A DNA stretch of 64,000 nucleotides from Bactericera cockerelli (GCA_024516035.1 CM044966.1:18623094-18687093), one strand, 5' to 3'. Shown: positions 22,011 to 33,196, numbered from the stretch's first letter. Numbers and translations: made by a program. Notes: generated by a model not told the origin, from the letters alone.

Positions 22011-22304
22011 TTATATTTAAGTAATTTGTGTACGTACATTATTATTTATGTATATTTTTCACAGTAAAAATTCAATTCAATCCAATTCATATCACTCAGA
22101 ACAATATCTTGATCCACCCAGTATATTTATAATTCATTCCCAGAAATCTATTGTGGTCGAGGGATCTTTCATTCATTCAAGATTGTTGTGTCTTCTTCTG
22201 AATAATTTATACAAGCTCGCCCATCTTGCTGTCCAAATTTCTTCCCTCGTTCTGTAGTTTATTTGATCTATGCTTTTCACGAACTCTTTGTTTGAGTACA
22301 TGTC

Positions 22305-22430
22305 TTGTCCTACCGGTGGTGGACTTGTAACCTGGAGGTCGGTCGTTCAAGTCCCGATTTCAGCGTAGATGCCAGTTTGAGTAGTCGTATCGAGAAAGTG
22401 ATTAACACTAATATGATAACTTCGTATTGT
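22305..22430 (+). repeat. SINE-A copy
   Basis: GGTGGACTTGTAACCTGGAG and box B GTTCAAGTCCCG are followed by the body TTTGAGTAGTCGTATCGAGA and AAGTGATTAACACTAATATG. Confidence 0.7.
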
Positions 22431-22474
22431 ACACGTCTTGTCCTTGACTTTATACATCTGTCAGCCAGAATAAA

Positions 22475-22570
22475 TATAAAAAATTGAAATCGAAGCAAAA
22501 AAAATATTATTATTTTTACAATAACGAACACAATACTTCCGATTTCTAATTCTAGAAATTTATCGGAAGT
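22475..22570 (-). repeat. Hairpin-ended element, 5' end only
   Basis: On the minus strand it starts with ACTTCCGATAAATTTC, forms the terminal hairpin and continues GGAAGTATTGTGTTCG as in the copies at 44.8 and 50.9 kb. The rest is missing. Confidence 0.7.
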
Positions 22571-22789
22571 AAAAGGATGAAGCTGTGATAGATGAACATT
22601 CAACATGAGTTGATATCAGAATGCATATAGGAGAAACCTGCATATAAAAGAAAACATTTCCTCTCCCTTGAGTTCTCTTAAATCCAGATTCGACTATACA
22701 AGGTGTCACAGTTTTTTTTTTTTTTTTGAAAAATTCAGAATCAATTCTAAGGGACTAAAATTGCCTAAGATCAATTTTCGAAAGAAACC

Positions 22790-23345
22790 GTTTGATCTTA
22801 ATGTACTAGAATTTCTTCAATATTTACCACACTTGTAAGAACCCTGTGTTCTTGATGTACTAGAATTTCTTCAATATTTATATCACACTTCTAAAAACCA
22901 TTTATTCATGATGTACTAAAATTTCTTCAATATTTATCACACATTCATTTAATACTGTATGTTCTTAATGTACTAGAATTTCTTCAATATTTATCACACT
23001 TTCATTTAATACTGTATGTTCTTAATGTACTAGAATTTCTTCAATATTTATCATACCTTCAGTATATACCGTTTTTTCTTAATGTCCTAGAATTTCTTCA
23101 ATATTTATCACTCTTTCATTATATACTGTTTGTTCTTAATCTACTAGAATTTCTTCAATATTTATCACACCTTCATTTATATCGTTTGTTCTTAATGTAC
23201 TAGAATTTCTTCTATATTTATGATACTTTCATTATAAACCGTTTGTTCTTAATGTAATAGAATTTCTTCAATATTTATCACACATCTAAAACCGTTTGTT
23301 TAATATGAACTAGAATTTCTTGTATATTTATGATACTTTCATAAA
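22790..23345. repeat. Tandem repeat, ~54-60-bp unit, about 9-10 copies
   Basis: AATGTACTAGAATTTCTTCA followed by ATATTTATCACAC recurs from about 22,800 to 23,320 at 54-60-bp spacing, with drift in the spacer. No coding sense on either strand. Confidence 0.85.
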
Positions 23346-23999
23346 CGTTTGTTCTATTTCCATCCGAGTATACATCAACGTATATGACATTTATCACACT
23401 TGTATTAATAAATCTGATCCATCACCTTTTCCTCTGTAGTTCATTTCTTCATTTAATTATTCATCACTTGAGTAACTTGAGTTTAATATTTCAACAACAG
23501 TGTTCTCACGAGTATCATAAGTTTCCATTCAAATGTAAACGAACAAAAAGTGGCAGCATTACCAGCACAAGAAAAAATGGATGCCATTTACTACCTTTAA
23601 ATGTTATGTTATAAAATATAATCTATTTAAATATAATTTGGTTCTATGTGTTTCTTAAAGACCAGATATGGCAATGTGTCTTCTTAATAGTTGATTTGTG
23701 TCAATTTGGTTATTTATACACAACCTTCTTATATCTACACATACTTTTTATCTACACATCTACATATTTCAATATCTTTTCTTTCATTTATACTCCCTTT
23801 GTAGCTATTTCTCTTCAGTTACCAATTAACAAAATCTATTTCTCTTCTGATTGTGTCTGACACATCCACTCTGTCGTTACTAGATATTATGCTGTTTTTT
23901 TTCAAACAAAATCACATTTTTAGATCTGAAAATTCTCACTAGTTCAATCTCACTTAGCGTCCATTTCATGTCAATTGGGATTTTCATCCTCCATTTGCT
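23346..23999. other. AT-rich stretch without recognisable gene
   Basis: Only short frames are present, with biased TTC, ATT and ACA composition. No splice-flanked exon or repeat family was recognised. Confidence 0.5.
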
Positions 24000-24145
24000 G
24001 TATAATCACAAACCAGCTACTCAAATCAACCTCAGCCAGCCTAAGTGGGGCTGGGAATAGCCGACATCATGGGGGTTCGAATATGAATGGTCTCCCGTCC
24101 AAATCCTAACCCCGCTGAGTGGTGCTTAACTTCGGTGACAGAACT
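24000..24145 (-). repeat. 5S rRNA-derived SINE (SINE3-like)
   Basis: On the minus strand GTCACCGAAGTTAAGCACCA and GGATTTGGACGGGAGACCAT match the internal promoter region (A box to C box) of 5S rRNA. The following body (CACTTAGGCTGGCTGAGGTT, GAGTAGCTGGTTTGT, GGAGGATGAAAATCCC) is the one also found in SINE-F. Confidence 0.75.
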
Positions 24146-24165
24146 CACTCACTTTAATTTTACCA

Positions 24166-24380
24166 AAGGAAACAAAACTAAGTGGCAGAGAATGCCTAAG
24201 GCATTAACTTCGCCCCGGGTTACAAAACAATTGTAATTATTATTGATCCTTATTATTATTATTATTATTATTATTTCTGTACATATTTCTAAGTTTTTTT
24301 TTAAATTATTGTTTTCCTTGTTGATGATTGTTTTGTAAAAATAAATAAAGTGTAAATAAATAAATAAATAAATAAATAAA
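24166..24380 (+). repeat. LINE-like 3' tail variant ending in (AAAT)n
   Basis: AGTGGCAGAGAATGCCTAAG, GCATTAACTTCGCCCC, then an AT-rich stretch, AATAAAGTG and a (TAAA)n tail at about 24,341-24,379. It is a diverged relative of the tail at 10,861. Confidence 0.5.
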
Positions 24381-24468
24381 CTTTTCAACATCAAACATCC
24401 TCACGTACAATTTATTCTCTTCCAACACATAATGTTCTTTTTTTTTCCTTTTTAAATGTCCTCTTTTC

Positions 24469-24675
24469 TGTCCCGGTAGCTCAGTGGTAAAGGCGGTACT
24501 CGGTGAAACTAGAAATTCCACACGTCGCGGGTTCAAAACCCAGCCGGGGCATGACAAGTTATCCTCCCATTTGAGATTTTTACAACATAATAATGGGTCT
24601 TGGATTTACTGCTGGAATAATGGGACTTAAAAGTCCTAATCGGGCTGTATAAATAAGTTAATATTATTATTGTTA
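24469..24675 (+). repeat. SINE-C copy
   Basis: TCCCGGTAGCTCAGTGGTAA, box B CGCGGGTTCAAAACCC and the TATCCTCCCATTTGAGAT body, ending in an ATT-rich tail. Near full length. Confidence 0.8.
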
Positions 24676-24899
24676 CGCAGCAAAAATTCGTTTTATTCAG
24701 GACGAGTCGTGCTCAAAGTATTTTTGGTAGCTTTGTAAATTATCTATTTTTAAAAAAAATCTCATTTTCCTACTCAATTTAATATGTGAGAAAATAAGCT
24801 GAGCAAAGTAATGATAATATTTTCACTGAACTGTTCCGGAAGTAATTTTCGTCGGTCACAAGTCGTTCATTCATAAATTAGTTTCCAGAATGGTGAGTA

Positions 24900-24985
24900 G
24901 GTGAGACAGAGAAAGAGTGAGAGAATGAGTGTGTGTGTGAGAGAGAGAGAGAGAGAAACATATAGAGAGAGAAAGAAAGGCATTT
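24900..24985. repeat. (GA)n / (GT)n microsatellite
   Basis: Mixed GAGAGA and GTGTGT tracts, with GAGAGAGAGAGAGAGA at about 24,939-24,956. The region 24,985-25,200 beyond it is AT-rich with no gene seen. Confidence 0.85.
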
Positions 24986-25199
24986 CCTCCTCGTCAATTC
25001 ATAAAAAACTCTCTTAATAATAATTTTAGTATAAATATTAGTAAAAATACTCATAATAGCAATAATGATTATGACAGTTCTAATTCCAACAAAAAACATC
25101 CACGGTATAAATAATAATAGAAAGATTATAATCATAATATTTATTGTGATGATGATGGTGATGAAAATAAAACAATAAATTCTACGTCAGAGAAGAGAA

Positions 25200-26400
25200 G
25201 AACAACATGAAAGAACTGATGGAAAGTGATGGATGGCAGACGTGGGAGTGGTGTGAATGACTTGGGTGATGAGCGTGACGTTGGTGACGACAATGGAGCA
25301 GACACACTCAGAGAAATGGTGGGACCAAAGAATCACGGTGATGTAGAAGAAATAAAGAAAGACAAAGAACTGCCTCATGAAAGTAAGAAACCCTTAGAAA
25401 TACATGGGAAATTGCTGGTTATTAAGCTAGTGATGATAATGTATCAGACACACTCAGAGAAATAGAGAGAGACAAAGAAGTGTTTCATGAAAGCAAATAC
25501 ATGGAAATTGATGGTTATTAAGCTAGTGAAGACAATGTATCAGACACACTCAGAGAAATGGTGGGACCAAAGAATCACGGTGATGTAGCTAGAAGACATA
25601 GAGAGAGACAAAGAAGTGGCTCATGAAAGTAAGTAACCCTTAGAAATACATGGGAAATTGATGGTTATTAAGCTAGTGATGATAATGTATCAGACACACT
25701 CAGAGAAGTGGTGGGATCAGAGAGTCACGAAAAGATAGAATAAATAAAGAAAGGAATAAAGGTGCTTCACGAAAGAAAAAAACCCTAGATCTACATGGGA
25801 AATTGATGGTTATTAAGCTAGTGACGACAATGTATCAGACACAATGAAAAGAGAAATAGTTGGTAATCACGATGATGTAGAAGAAATAAAGAAAAACAAA
25901 GTAGTGCTTCGTGAAAGGGAGAAACCACTAGATAAAAGTAAATGGAAAATGATAGTTACTTAGTCTAGTGACGACAATGTATCAGACACACTCAGAAGAG
26001 AAATAGTAGGACCAGAGTTTCATGAAGATAAAGAAGAAATAAAGAAAGACAAAGAATTGCTTCATGAAAGTGAGAAACCCCTAGATTATTTGGCTAGTGA
26101 CGACGATGTATCAGATTCAATCAGAAAATAATCAAGAGGAACAGATAACCATGAAGAAATTGAAATGATGAGAAAGAGTGTGACGTTTTTTTTAAGAAAG
26201 TAAAAATTGGAGAATCATTTAAAATGGGAACGACAATGTGTAAGACAGAGTTAGAACAGAAAAATGATGAAGTATTCGAAAAAGTAGAGAAAAATCTTAA
26301 TAAAAAATATATAAATTGAGATATATTAAAGCTGGTAACCACAATGTAGCAGACAAAATCAGAAAAGACACGGTCGGAACAGAAGAGAGTCACGATTAAG
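25200..26400. repeat. Tandem array 3, ~146-150-bp units, GAC/AAA-rich
   Basis: The landmark CAGACACACTCAGA (or variant) lies at about 25301, 25447, 25543, 25693, 25838, 25985 and 26114. Spacing is mostly 145-150 bp, with one short 96-bp unit. Units read like a former repeat-coding frame (GDVEEIKKDKE, HESKKPLEIHGK), but stops and indels break every copy except the first on the plus strand. Weaker copies continue to about 26,400 and again near 26,750. Confidence 0.85.
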
Positions 26401-26449
26401 TTGGAAAAGAAATATAAATATAAAAAATATTAGAGTTTAACGTCGTTTT

Positions 26450-26650
26450 TCAACTGCATGGTCATACACGACGGGGGTTTTACCCTCCATTCGCAGGTAA
26501 CTAACAAACCTGCTACCCACATTGATCTCACCTAGCCTGGGTTGGGCTGGAATGCCAGCATCACGAAGTCTTCACCTCGCTGGACGTAGCTTAACTTCGG
26601 TGATCCTACGAGAACCGGTATTCAACGTGCCATCGACGCTCGCTAAAAAT
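26450..26650 (-). repeat. 5S rRNA-derived SINE (SINE3-like), near full
   Basis: The minus strand reads ACCGGTTCTCGTAGGATCAC and CGAAGTTAAGCTACG, the 5' third of 5S rRNA. It then carries the shared SINE-F body (CAACCCAGGCTAGGTGAGAT, GGAGGGTAAAACCCCC) and ends near ACGACGTTAAA. Confidence 0.8.
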
Positions 26651-27355
26651 GTTTCTTTGTGTTAATATTACAATTTAGTGGAAAATAAAAAGAAAATTAT
26701 GTAGTTGGGAAAACCCTAGATAGAATTTGAGAATTATTTAAGTTGCTAACGACAATGTGTCATTCACAATTAGAACAGTGTGTCAGCACTGAGCCAATCA
26801 TGCGCTAAAAAAGACCCTCTTTTTAAAAAATTACGAGTAGAACCAGATTTATTTTGTGCAGTGAACCCCGCCTTTATGGAGGGCCATTTATTTGTATTTC
26901 AAATTCAAGTTGTTGTATATTTATATACGTATAAACTATATAAATGAAATATTTCACTATTAGGAGGATATGAAGAACGTCTATCACGACCAAAACCGCT
27001 ACAACATATCCTTGTAGTACTAAATGTAATACTGACCGACACTGAAGACATTATAAATAAACTAGCAAAAACACAGGTTTTTGCCCGTGGCCCGATTTGG
27101 AACTTTCACAATCCTACCTTAGTATTCACCTCAATACCAAAAGGAGATTCTGTACCATATTAGGGGTCATTTTGGTCCAACCTTTTCGAAGTTCTCTGGA
27201 TTTATTAATAAAAGAATGAATATCGATTTTATAAATAAATATGAATGATGTCTTTGGTGGTCTGGTCTGGTCAATTTGAGATTCGCGCGGGCAGAAATCA
27301 TGTGGGCCCGCTAATGTCATCTTGACGGTAGGTCTAAATTGATACAACGAATAAA
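26651..27355. other. Unannotated stretch
   Basis: A degraded repeat tail (CCCCGCCTTTATGGAGGGCC) is at about 26,866-26,886. The rest is AT-rich with no supported gene. Confidence 0.4.
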
Positions 27356-27359
27356 TCTT

Positions 27360-27957
27360 TCACGACTTCATCTTTCTCTTCTTCTTCTTTCTATTTTACT
27401 TCTACTTCTTTTTCTTCCTCCTCTTCTTCTTCTTTCTATTTTACTTCTACTTCTTTTTCTTCCTCCTCTTCTTCTTCTTTCTATTTTACTTCCACTTCTT
27501 TTTCTTCCTCCTCTTCTTCTTTCTATTTTACTTCTACTTCTTTTTCTTCCTCCTCTTCTTTTTCTTCTTTCTATTTTACTTCCACTTCTTTTTCTTCCTC
27601 CTCTTCTACTTCTTCTTTCTATTTTACTTCTACTTCTTTTTCTTCCTCCTCTTCTTCATCTTCTTTCTATTTTACTTTTACTTCTTTTTCTTCCTCCTCT
27701 TCTTCTTTCTATTTTACTTCTACTTCTTTTTCTTCCTCCTCTTCTTCTTCTTCTTTCTATTTTACTTCCACTTCTTTTTCTTCCTCCTCTTCTACTTCTT
27801 CTTTCTATTTTACTTTTACTTCTTTTTCTTCCTCCTCTTCTTCTTCTTTCTATTTTACTTCTACTTCTTTTTCTTCCTCCTCCTCTTCTTCTTCTTTCTA
27901 TTTTACTTCTACTTCTCCCTCTTCTTCTTCTTTCTATTTTACTTCTACTTCTTCCTT
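27360..27957. repeat. Pyrimidine-rich minisatellite, about 45-51-bp units
   Basis: Around 12 to 13 units of TTCTATTTTACTTC(T/C)ACTTC followed by TTTTTCTTCCTCCTCTTC. The plus strand is nearly all C and T. Because unit lengths are mostly multiples of three, a false 211-codon Leu/Pro frame appears. A short extra block continues at 28,045-28,120. Confidence 0.93.
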
Positions 27958-28403
27958 TAGTTATGTTATCTTAGGTGATGTTTACTATGTCAAATTAATT
28001 GTAAAAATATACTTAAAAAAGTTTCAAATTCAAATTCAAAAAAATTCTTCTTCTTCTTTCTCCTCTACTTCTTCTTTCTATATTACTTCTACTTCTCCAC
28101 CTTCTGTTTCTTTTTCTGTTAATGTCTTTTCCTGCTTCGGAACTACTGTTGGCCAAACCTCAACAAGGCCAGAGTTTTTGCCAGAGAATCAATTTTTGCC
28201 AGATTGTGAAGTCGGTATGATGATGAGCTTACCGCCCGCCCCCTCACCCATGTGCCAAAGAGAAGAGAAGAAATGTTTTAATGTGATTTTTTTTCTTCTA
28301 GGAATCAAAATACAAGCGAATATGTTTTGTGTTTCGTTTCTTTACGGGTTTTAAAGTTTTCACTCTGATAGCTAAAGGCACGGGTGAAATCACGTAACTA
28401 GCG

Positions 28404-28700
28404 CACGAATAGCTCAGTGGTGAAGCACTCGCTTGCCATGCCGAAGGTCCCGGGTTCGATACCCCGTGCCGACAAAAATTTGTATTCTGAATTTGGTTAC
28501 AATTGTTTGTAAGGGATAAGTTCCTGTGCGCTCGTGTTGACCCAGCATCTAAATAGGAAGTATTGTGTCACTTCTCGTCCATCAGAGGGGAGACATACTA
28601 CGGGATAGACAAGCTACAACTTCTACACGCTATGCTACAACACAGACCACAAGCGTCTACAGTAGTTCCTGTTTCATGGCTACCAAAAAAGAAAAGAAAA
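28404..28700 (+). repeat. SINE-D copy (tRNA-Gly-like head)
   Basis: The head CACGAATAGCTCAGTGGTGA with CTCGCTTGCCATGC resembles tRNA-Gly with anticodon GCC. Box B is GGGTTCGATACCCC. The body runs through CTGTGCGCTCGTGTTGACCC, GAGGGGAGACATACTACGGG and CCTGTTTCATGGCTAC to an A-rich tail. Confidence 0.8.
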
Positions 28701-28704
28701 AAAA

Positions 28705-28910
28705 TTCTCATATTTGTTTTGATCACAATCGTGATAGCACAACTGCTCAAACTCGATTTACTAAATTTATGCTTGAACCAGCCTAAGGTGGTTTATGCAC
28801 CCAGCCCAAGGTGAGGTTAATGTGGGTAGCTGGTGCGATTCCCAACGGATGGAGGGTAAAACCAGTGTCCGGACTATCTCAAATCAGGACGTTAAAACCA
28901 ATTAGAATCG
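28705..28910 (+). repeat. SINE-A / SINE-F body fragments
   Basis: 28,715-28,775 holds SINE-A body (GATCACAATCGTGATAGCAC). 28,795-28,905 holds the shared SINE-F body (GTGGGTAGCTGGTGCGATTC, GATGGAGGGTAAAACC, CAGGACGTTAAAACC). Confidence 0.55.
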
Positions 28911-28982
28911 GTGTGATAATCATAATAAAGATAATTGTGTGATATTTGTGGTTTCTCTTGTGGAAATCGAAACAATAATAGT

Positions 28983-29195
28983 AATAATAATAACACTCTT
29001 TAGTGGAAGGTAACCACCAGGCGAGGTTAATGCTCAAAGCATTTTCTAACACCTAACCCTCAGAGTCTTATTATTATGTGGTTAAAAACTCAAATTAATG
29101 AGGAAAATTTCATGCACTGGGTGGGATTCGAACCAACGGACCCCTACGCTACCTGGATTACCAGACTAGCGCGTTAACCACTTGACTACCAGAAA
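28983..29195 (-). repeat. SINE-B copy
   Basis: The complement of the tail (CACTCTTTAGTGGAAGGTAA) through the complement of the head (GCGCGTTAACCACTTGACTA) shows a near full-length copy on the minus strand. Confidence 0.82.
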
Positions 29196-29429
29196 CAGTC
29201 CACAATAACAAATGATTGGGACATGAAAAAATTATTCAATGTTTAGAAAAGACCTCAAGAACTGTTCGTAGATCTGTTATTTTATTACACATTATGTAAT
29301 GTAGATTGGATATATATTTATGTAATGTAGATGGGAACTGTTCCGAAGCTGTTGACATACAAATTGAGTCTCATGGGATGTTCATCCGAAATAAAAAAGG
29401 AAGGTTGAATATGACGGATAAAATAATTT

Positions 29430-29505
29430 GCTAAACTCAATATTATAAATATTGAGTTTAGCATTTATATATATAAAAACTTATTTTTATATATATAAAA
29501 ATTTT
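29430..29505. repeat. Two adjacent hairpins
   Basis: GCTAAACTCAATATT and its exact complement form 15-bp arms around a 3-nt loop (29,430-29,462). Directly beside it, an inverted TTTATATATATAAAAA forms a second stem to about 29,502. No gene is present in 29,200-29,880. Confidence 0.7.
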
Positions 29506-29890
29506 TTTTGGAAAGCCGGACTGAATAGTCAGGTGACAGATGTGTCACACGGTCGAGAAGTTCTCAAATATATGAATAAATTCGTACGAGTCGACTGCTG
29601 GATAAAATCTGATATAGATAGGGACCAGTATAAATGTATACATGTAAAATTATAATTGAAATAAAGAAATCGAATGTTTAAAAAATAAATAAATTCGTGT
29701 TTTTCAATGCCACTTTCCAAGTAAAATTGTCCACCTACAGTTTTTTGGATTTGGGCTATTTACTTCTTTCCAGTTTTCAATTAGGAAATGTTTGATGACG
29801 TCCAAAAAGCACTTACCTGAGCGATATATTTACACCTGTTATTAATTTTATCTATTTATCATGTATGATAATTCTTATTATAATTACATG

Positions 29891-29891
29891 G

Positions 29892-29928
<37 letters not shown>

Positions 29929-29975
29929 TCCATCTCTATCTTTCCCTCCTCTTTCTCTCTCTCTTTATCTTTCTT

Positions 29976-30028
<53 letters not shown>

Positions 30029-30094
30029 CTCTCTCCCTCTCTCTCTCTCTCTGTCTCTCTTTCTCTCTCTCCCTCTCTCTCCTCTCCCTCTCTC

Positions 30095-30147
<53 letters not shown>
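29891..30147. repeat. (CT)n microsatellite, ~255 bp
   Basis: An almost pure CT repeat on the plus strand with occasional CCCT and TTTCT interruptions. Frames of about 97 codons in it (LSLSLS, ERERER) are artefacts. Confidence 0.95.
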
Positions 30148-30149
<2 letters not shown>

Positions 30150-30258
30150 TGTAGGATTTGATATTGTTCCTAGGTTCTGCTTGTTTTGTTATTAATAGAT
30201 TCTTCGGAGCCAATTCATCTTTCTTCAGCGGTTCTCAAACTGTATCTCCTCTCTCTCT

Positions 30259-30279
30259 CCCCCCCCCCCCCCCCCCCCC
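30259..30279. repeat. Poly(C) run of 21
   Basis: Twenty-one consecutive C follow a short CT repeat. The other strand is G21, so it is able to form quadruplex or i-motif structures. Confidence 0.9.
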
Positions 30280-30282
30280 TAA

Positions 30283-30478
30283 ATAACACTCTTTAGTGGA
30301 AGGTAACCACCAGGCGAGGTTAATGCTCAATGCATTTTCTACCACCTAACCCTCAGAGTCTTATTATTATGTGGTCAAAAATTCAAATTAATGAGGAACA
30401 ATTCATGCACTGGGTGGGATTCGAACCAACGGATCCCTACGCTACCTGGATTACCAGACTAGCACGTTAACCACTTGG
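30283..30478 (-). repeat. SINE-B copy joined to SINE-D 3' part
   Basis: SINE-B on the minus strand ends in the head complement (GTTAACCACTTGG) at 30,478. A plus-strand SINE-D 3' part (GCATACTACGGGATGGGC, CCTGTTTCATGGCTACGAAA) runs directly after it to about 30,590. Confidence 0.75.
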
Positions 30479-30724
30479 CGGGCATACTACGGGATGGGCA
30501 GGCTACAACACATAATATTACAAGCGTCTACAGTAGCTCCTGTTTCATGGCTACGAAATAAAAAAGGCTGTGAAACACTCATCTTTTTTTAAGTATTTCC
30601 TAAATCAAGGTAAATTACTTCTCAATATTATGATAATCCATCTTCAGAATTTCTTCAGGTGGACTTGCGCTGAGGTTTTCAATCCTAAAAGAAGAGAACT
30701 CTTCTCAGAGTGAGAGTGTTTTCT

Positions 30725-30815
30725 GAAATAAGGCCTGGTTCTCGTCCTGTCACTGAGGTTAAGCAACATCCCGTGAGGTTAGGAATTGGATGAGTGACCA
30801 TTTAAATTTCTAAAA
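30725..30815 (+). repeat. 5S rRNA-derived sequence
   Basis: GCCTGGTTCTCGTCCTGTCA, CTGAGGTTAAGCAACATC, then TTGGATGAGTGACCATTT match 5S rRNA from the 5' third to the C box, in order. The shared SINE body is not obvious after it. Confidence 0.7.
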
Positions 30816-30924
30816 GCTTTTTTTTCTTTTTTTTCTGATAGGTCCTATCACTATGTCAAGTCCATTCGTCAAAAAAATCCAATCCACGTGATACTGCCTA
30901 TTTTCGGCCCTACTCTGCCTTGGT

Positions 30925-31005
30925 GAGGGTTGGGTGGAAGAGGTTGCCATAGGCAATAACCCCGCCCTTTATTAGGACATATGTTTACATATATTTTTCT
31001 ATTTA

Positions 31006-31036
<31 letters not shown>

Positions 31037-31200
31037 ATATTTTTTTATTATAGAACATTTCTTACATACTTTTTTCAAATATAGATCATATTATAGCTCC
31101 ATCTTCCGTTTTTTAATTATAATAATAATTATTTGTACTGTACATAATATATTATATCTTTTTATATCTAATAAAGTGTTGGATAATAATAATAATTAGT
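30925..31200 (+). repeat. LINE-like 3' tail with T-run
   Basis: GGGTTGGGTGGAAGAGGTTG, CAATAACCCCGCCC, a ~27-nt T-run (31,006-31,032) and an end at TCTAATAAAGTG followed by ATA repeats. Confidence 0.6.
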
Positions 31201-31469
31201 GTAGCTGGTTTGTGAGATTCCAGTTCTGATATGACCATGTAGTTGAAAGCGACAGTAAACAGGCGGGTCATAGCTGGATACTTGAGAAAATAAGAAAAAA
31301 AATGTAAGATATAAGACACAGAAATATACAAAACATGTATAGCTTATAGCTATATTTATTATTTGCAATAAAATATTTTACTCTGACATTTTTTAATAAT
31401 AAATAAACGAACATTTTATTTAAGAAATATTATTTCAATGATCTCTAACTGAGAAAAAAAAAGTAAATT

Positions 31470-31545
31470 TAATATTTAAGACATTTTAATGTAGCAAAAT
31501 ATTTAAGACATTTTAATGTAGAAAAATATTTAAGACATTTTAACA
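31470..31545. repeat. Three tandem 24-26-bp units
   Basis: AATATTTAAGACATTTTAAT(G) is repeated three times in a row. Nothing else was recognised between 31,200 and 31,810. Confidence 0.75.
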
Positions 31546-31811
31546 TCTCGAAATGAAGTGCAGACTCTACCGGTGACGTTCAAAATTCACACACTCATAA
31601 ATTCATGGAGCGAAAAACATTTCGTATTCAGTAGGTATGTATGTATATGTGAAAAAATAAATATATGAATGGTTTGAAAATACAACTACTGAACACGTGG
31701 GAAGATTGTTAACTCAGGCAGAAGAAGGCAGACAAAGTAAAAGAAGTTACAATTACTCAAACTTGAAATTTTTTTGGTGTAATTTGGACTCCAACCACCA
31801 ACCTCCAGACT

Positions 31812-32010
31812 ACGAGGTCTCCGTGGCCGAGTGAGTTAGAGCGCTAGGCATTGCACGCACGGTGATCTGGGTTCTATCCCCAGCGGGCAAGAATTTTTTT
31901 GCTCTGTAATTGAATGCCCGATTGCCCGGGGTCCACTTATACCTCGTGAGGAAAAATGAGTAGCTGCTTTGATGTGAGCAGCGACTGTCGGCAGAATTAT
32001 AGAGTTATAG
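31812..32010 (+). repeat. SINE-E copy (tRNA-Ser/Leu-like head)
   Basis: GTCTCCGTGGCCGAGTGAGT and TTAGAGCGCTAGGC form the A-box side, and GATCTGGGTTCTATCCCC the B-box side. The body ACCTCGTGAGGAAAAATGAG and a TATAGAC end follow. A second copy lies at 58.7 kb. Confidence 0.78.
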
Positions 32011-33190
32011 ACAAAAACATATAAATGGTAAAAATTGCTATGATTCTGATCTACTGTCTATAATTCTGAGATTATAACACAATCATAAAACATTGTTTTT
32101 ATGTTACTATCAGAGTTTAGTGGATAGTGGACCATAGACAGATTGCCAAGTGACTAGTTGATGAAAATATTCTTCCTTATTTCAACCATGATATAAATCA
32201 AAAATAACAATAAGCTAAACTATATAAACCTTTGAAACTACTAACAAAATAAATAAGAATACCCAGAATACCATAGAAAAATAAAAGAAAATACCGAAAT
32301 TTTAACATAAATGAACTGTACAAAATAATTTTACAATGAATCTAAACGAGCCGGTCTAATTTTACAATAAAAAATATCTTAGTATTATTAAGACTATCAC
32401 TTTGGAATTACTTAAGACTAGAAATAATAGATACCCTACAAATAATAATAAAAATGTGAAATCTACAATAATTTACAACTTATTTTTTTTACAATTTTAC
32501 ATTTGAAATGGATTGCTAATTAGAAATTGAAATATAATTCTGGTTCCAACGAAAAAAAAATTAAAACTAAAAATTCTTTTAAAACTTATTTGGTTAGAAA
32601 ATTTATAATTTATAAAAATTGCTATTATTGATAGTTATTAGTTTTTCTAAAAGTAGTAATAAGGATTTTTTTATTGCAACTACAAAATTAACCATATTAT
32701 GAAAGATAAGTCCCAGCAAATGAGACTTACAAAAGCCGACTACAATTATCCATCTAAGTGGCCTGTGACAAAGTAGAAAGAAGAAAAAGGTCCCTGTATA
32801 GTTTGAATTAGTAATAATTAGCCAAGAAAACGCTCACATGAACATGCAAAGCTAAATTTGTAAAATGTAAAGAAGATATATTTATTTGAATTTTCAAAAA
32901 GAAAACAAGGAAGTTGTTGAATAAATTTCTATTACTTATTAATAGAATAGATAGTAAAAATAGAAAGAAATCAATAAGTTGATGTAGTTGTTGCATATTT
33001 ATTAGGTTTCTGATGCCCAAAACTTGGCGAAGAATTTCATAGTTTTTATCAAATTTTTGAGGGAACGAAGGATCATTTGCCAAGTCGTTTGTGTTCCAAG
33101 AGTTTTGAAAGTGCGTAATTGTGTACTGTATCTAAAAGGAAAAGTTCTGACTACTGACAGATGAACTTTTGCCTCATGTCGACTCAATCA
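32011..33190. other. AT-rich 3' flank of the repeat gene
   Basis: Very AT-rich sequence with no supported frame. On the minus strand AATAAA occurs at 32,998-33,003, about 195 nt past the stop of the C-terminal reading frame. It is a plausible polyadenylation signal. Confidence 0.5.
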
Positions 33191-33196
33191 GTTTCT

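Noticed and set aside
7850..26400. CRISPR-like interpretation of the tandem arrays
   Set aside because: Repeats are contiguous with no unique spacers, and the setting is clearly eukaryotic.
26560..26640. Genuine 5S rRNA gene
   Set aside because: Only part of 5S is present, with substitutions, and it is fused to a repeated SINE body.
27339..27974. 211-codon Leu/Pro-rich plus-strand frame
   Set aside because: It is entirely pyrimidine-rich minisatellite DNA. The frame stays open because the units lack A-containing stops.
29861..30161. Ser/Leu and Arg/Glu frames over the CT repeat
   Set aside because: Microsatellite artefact on both strands.
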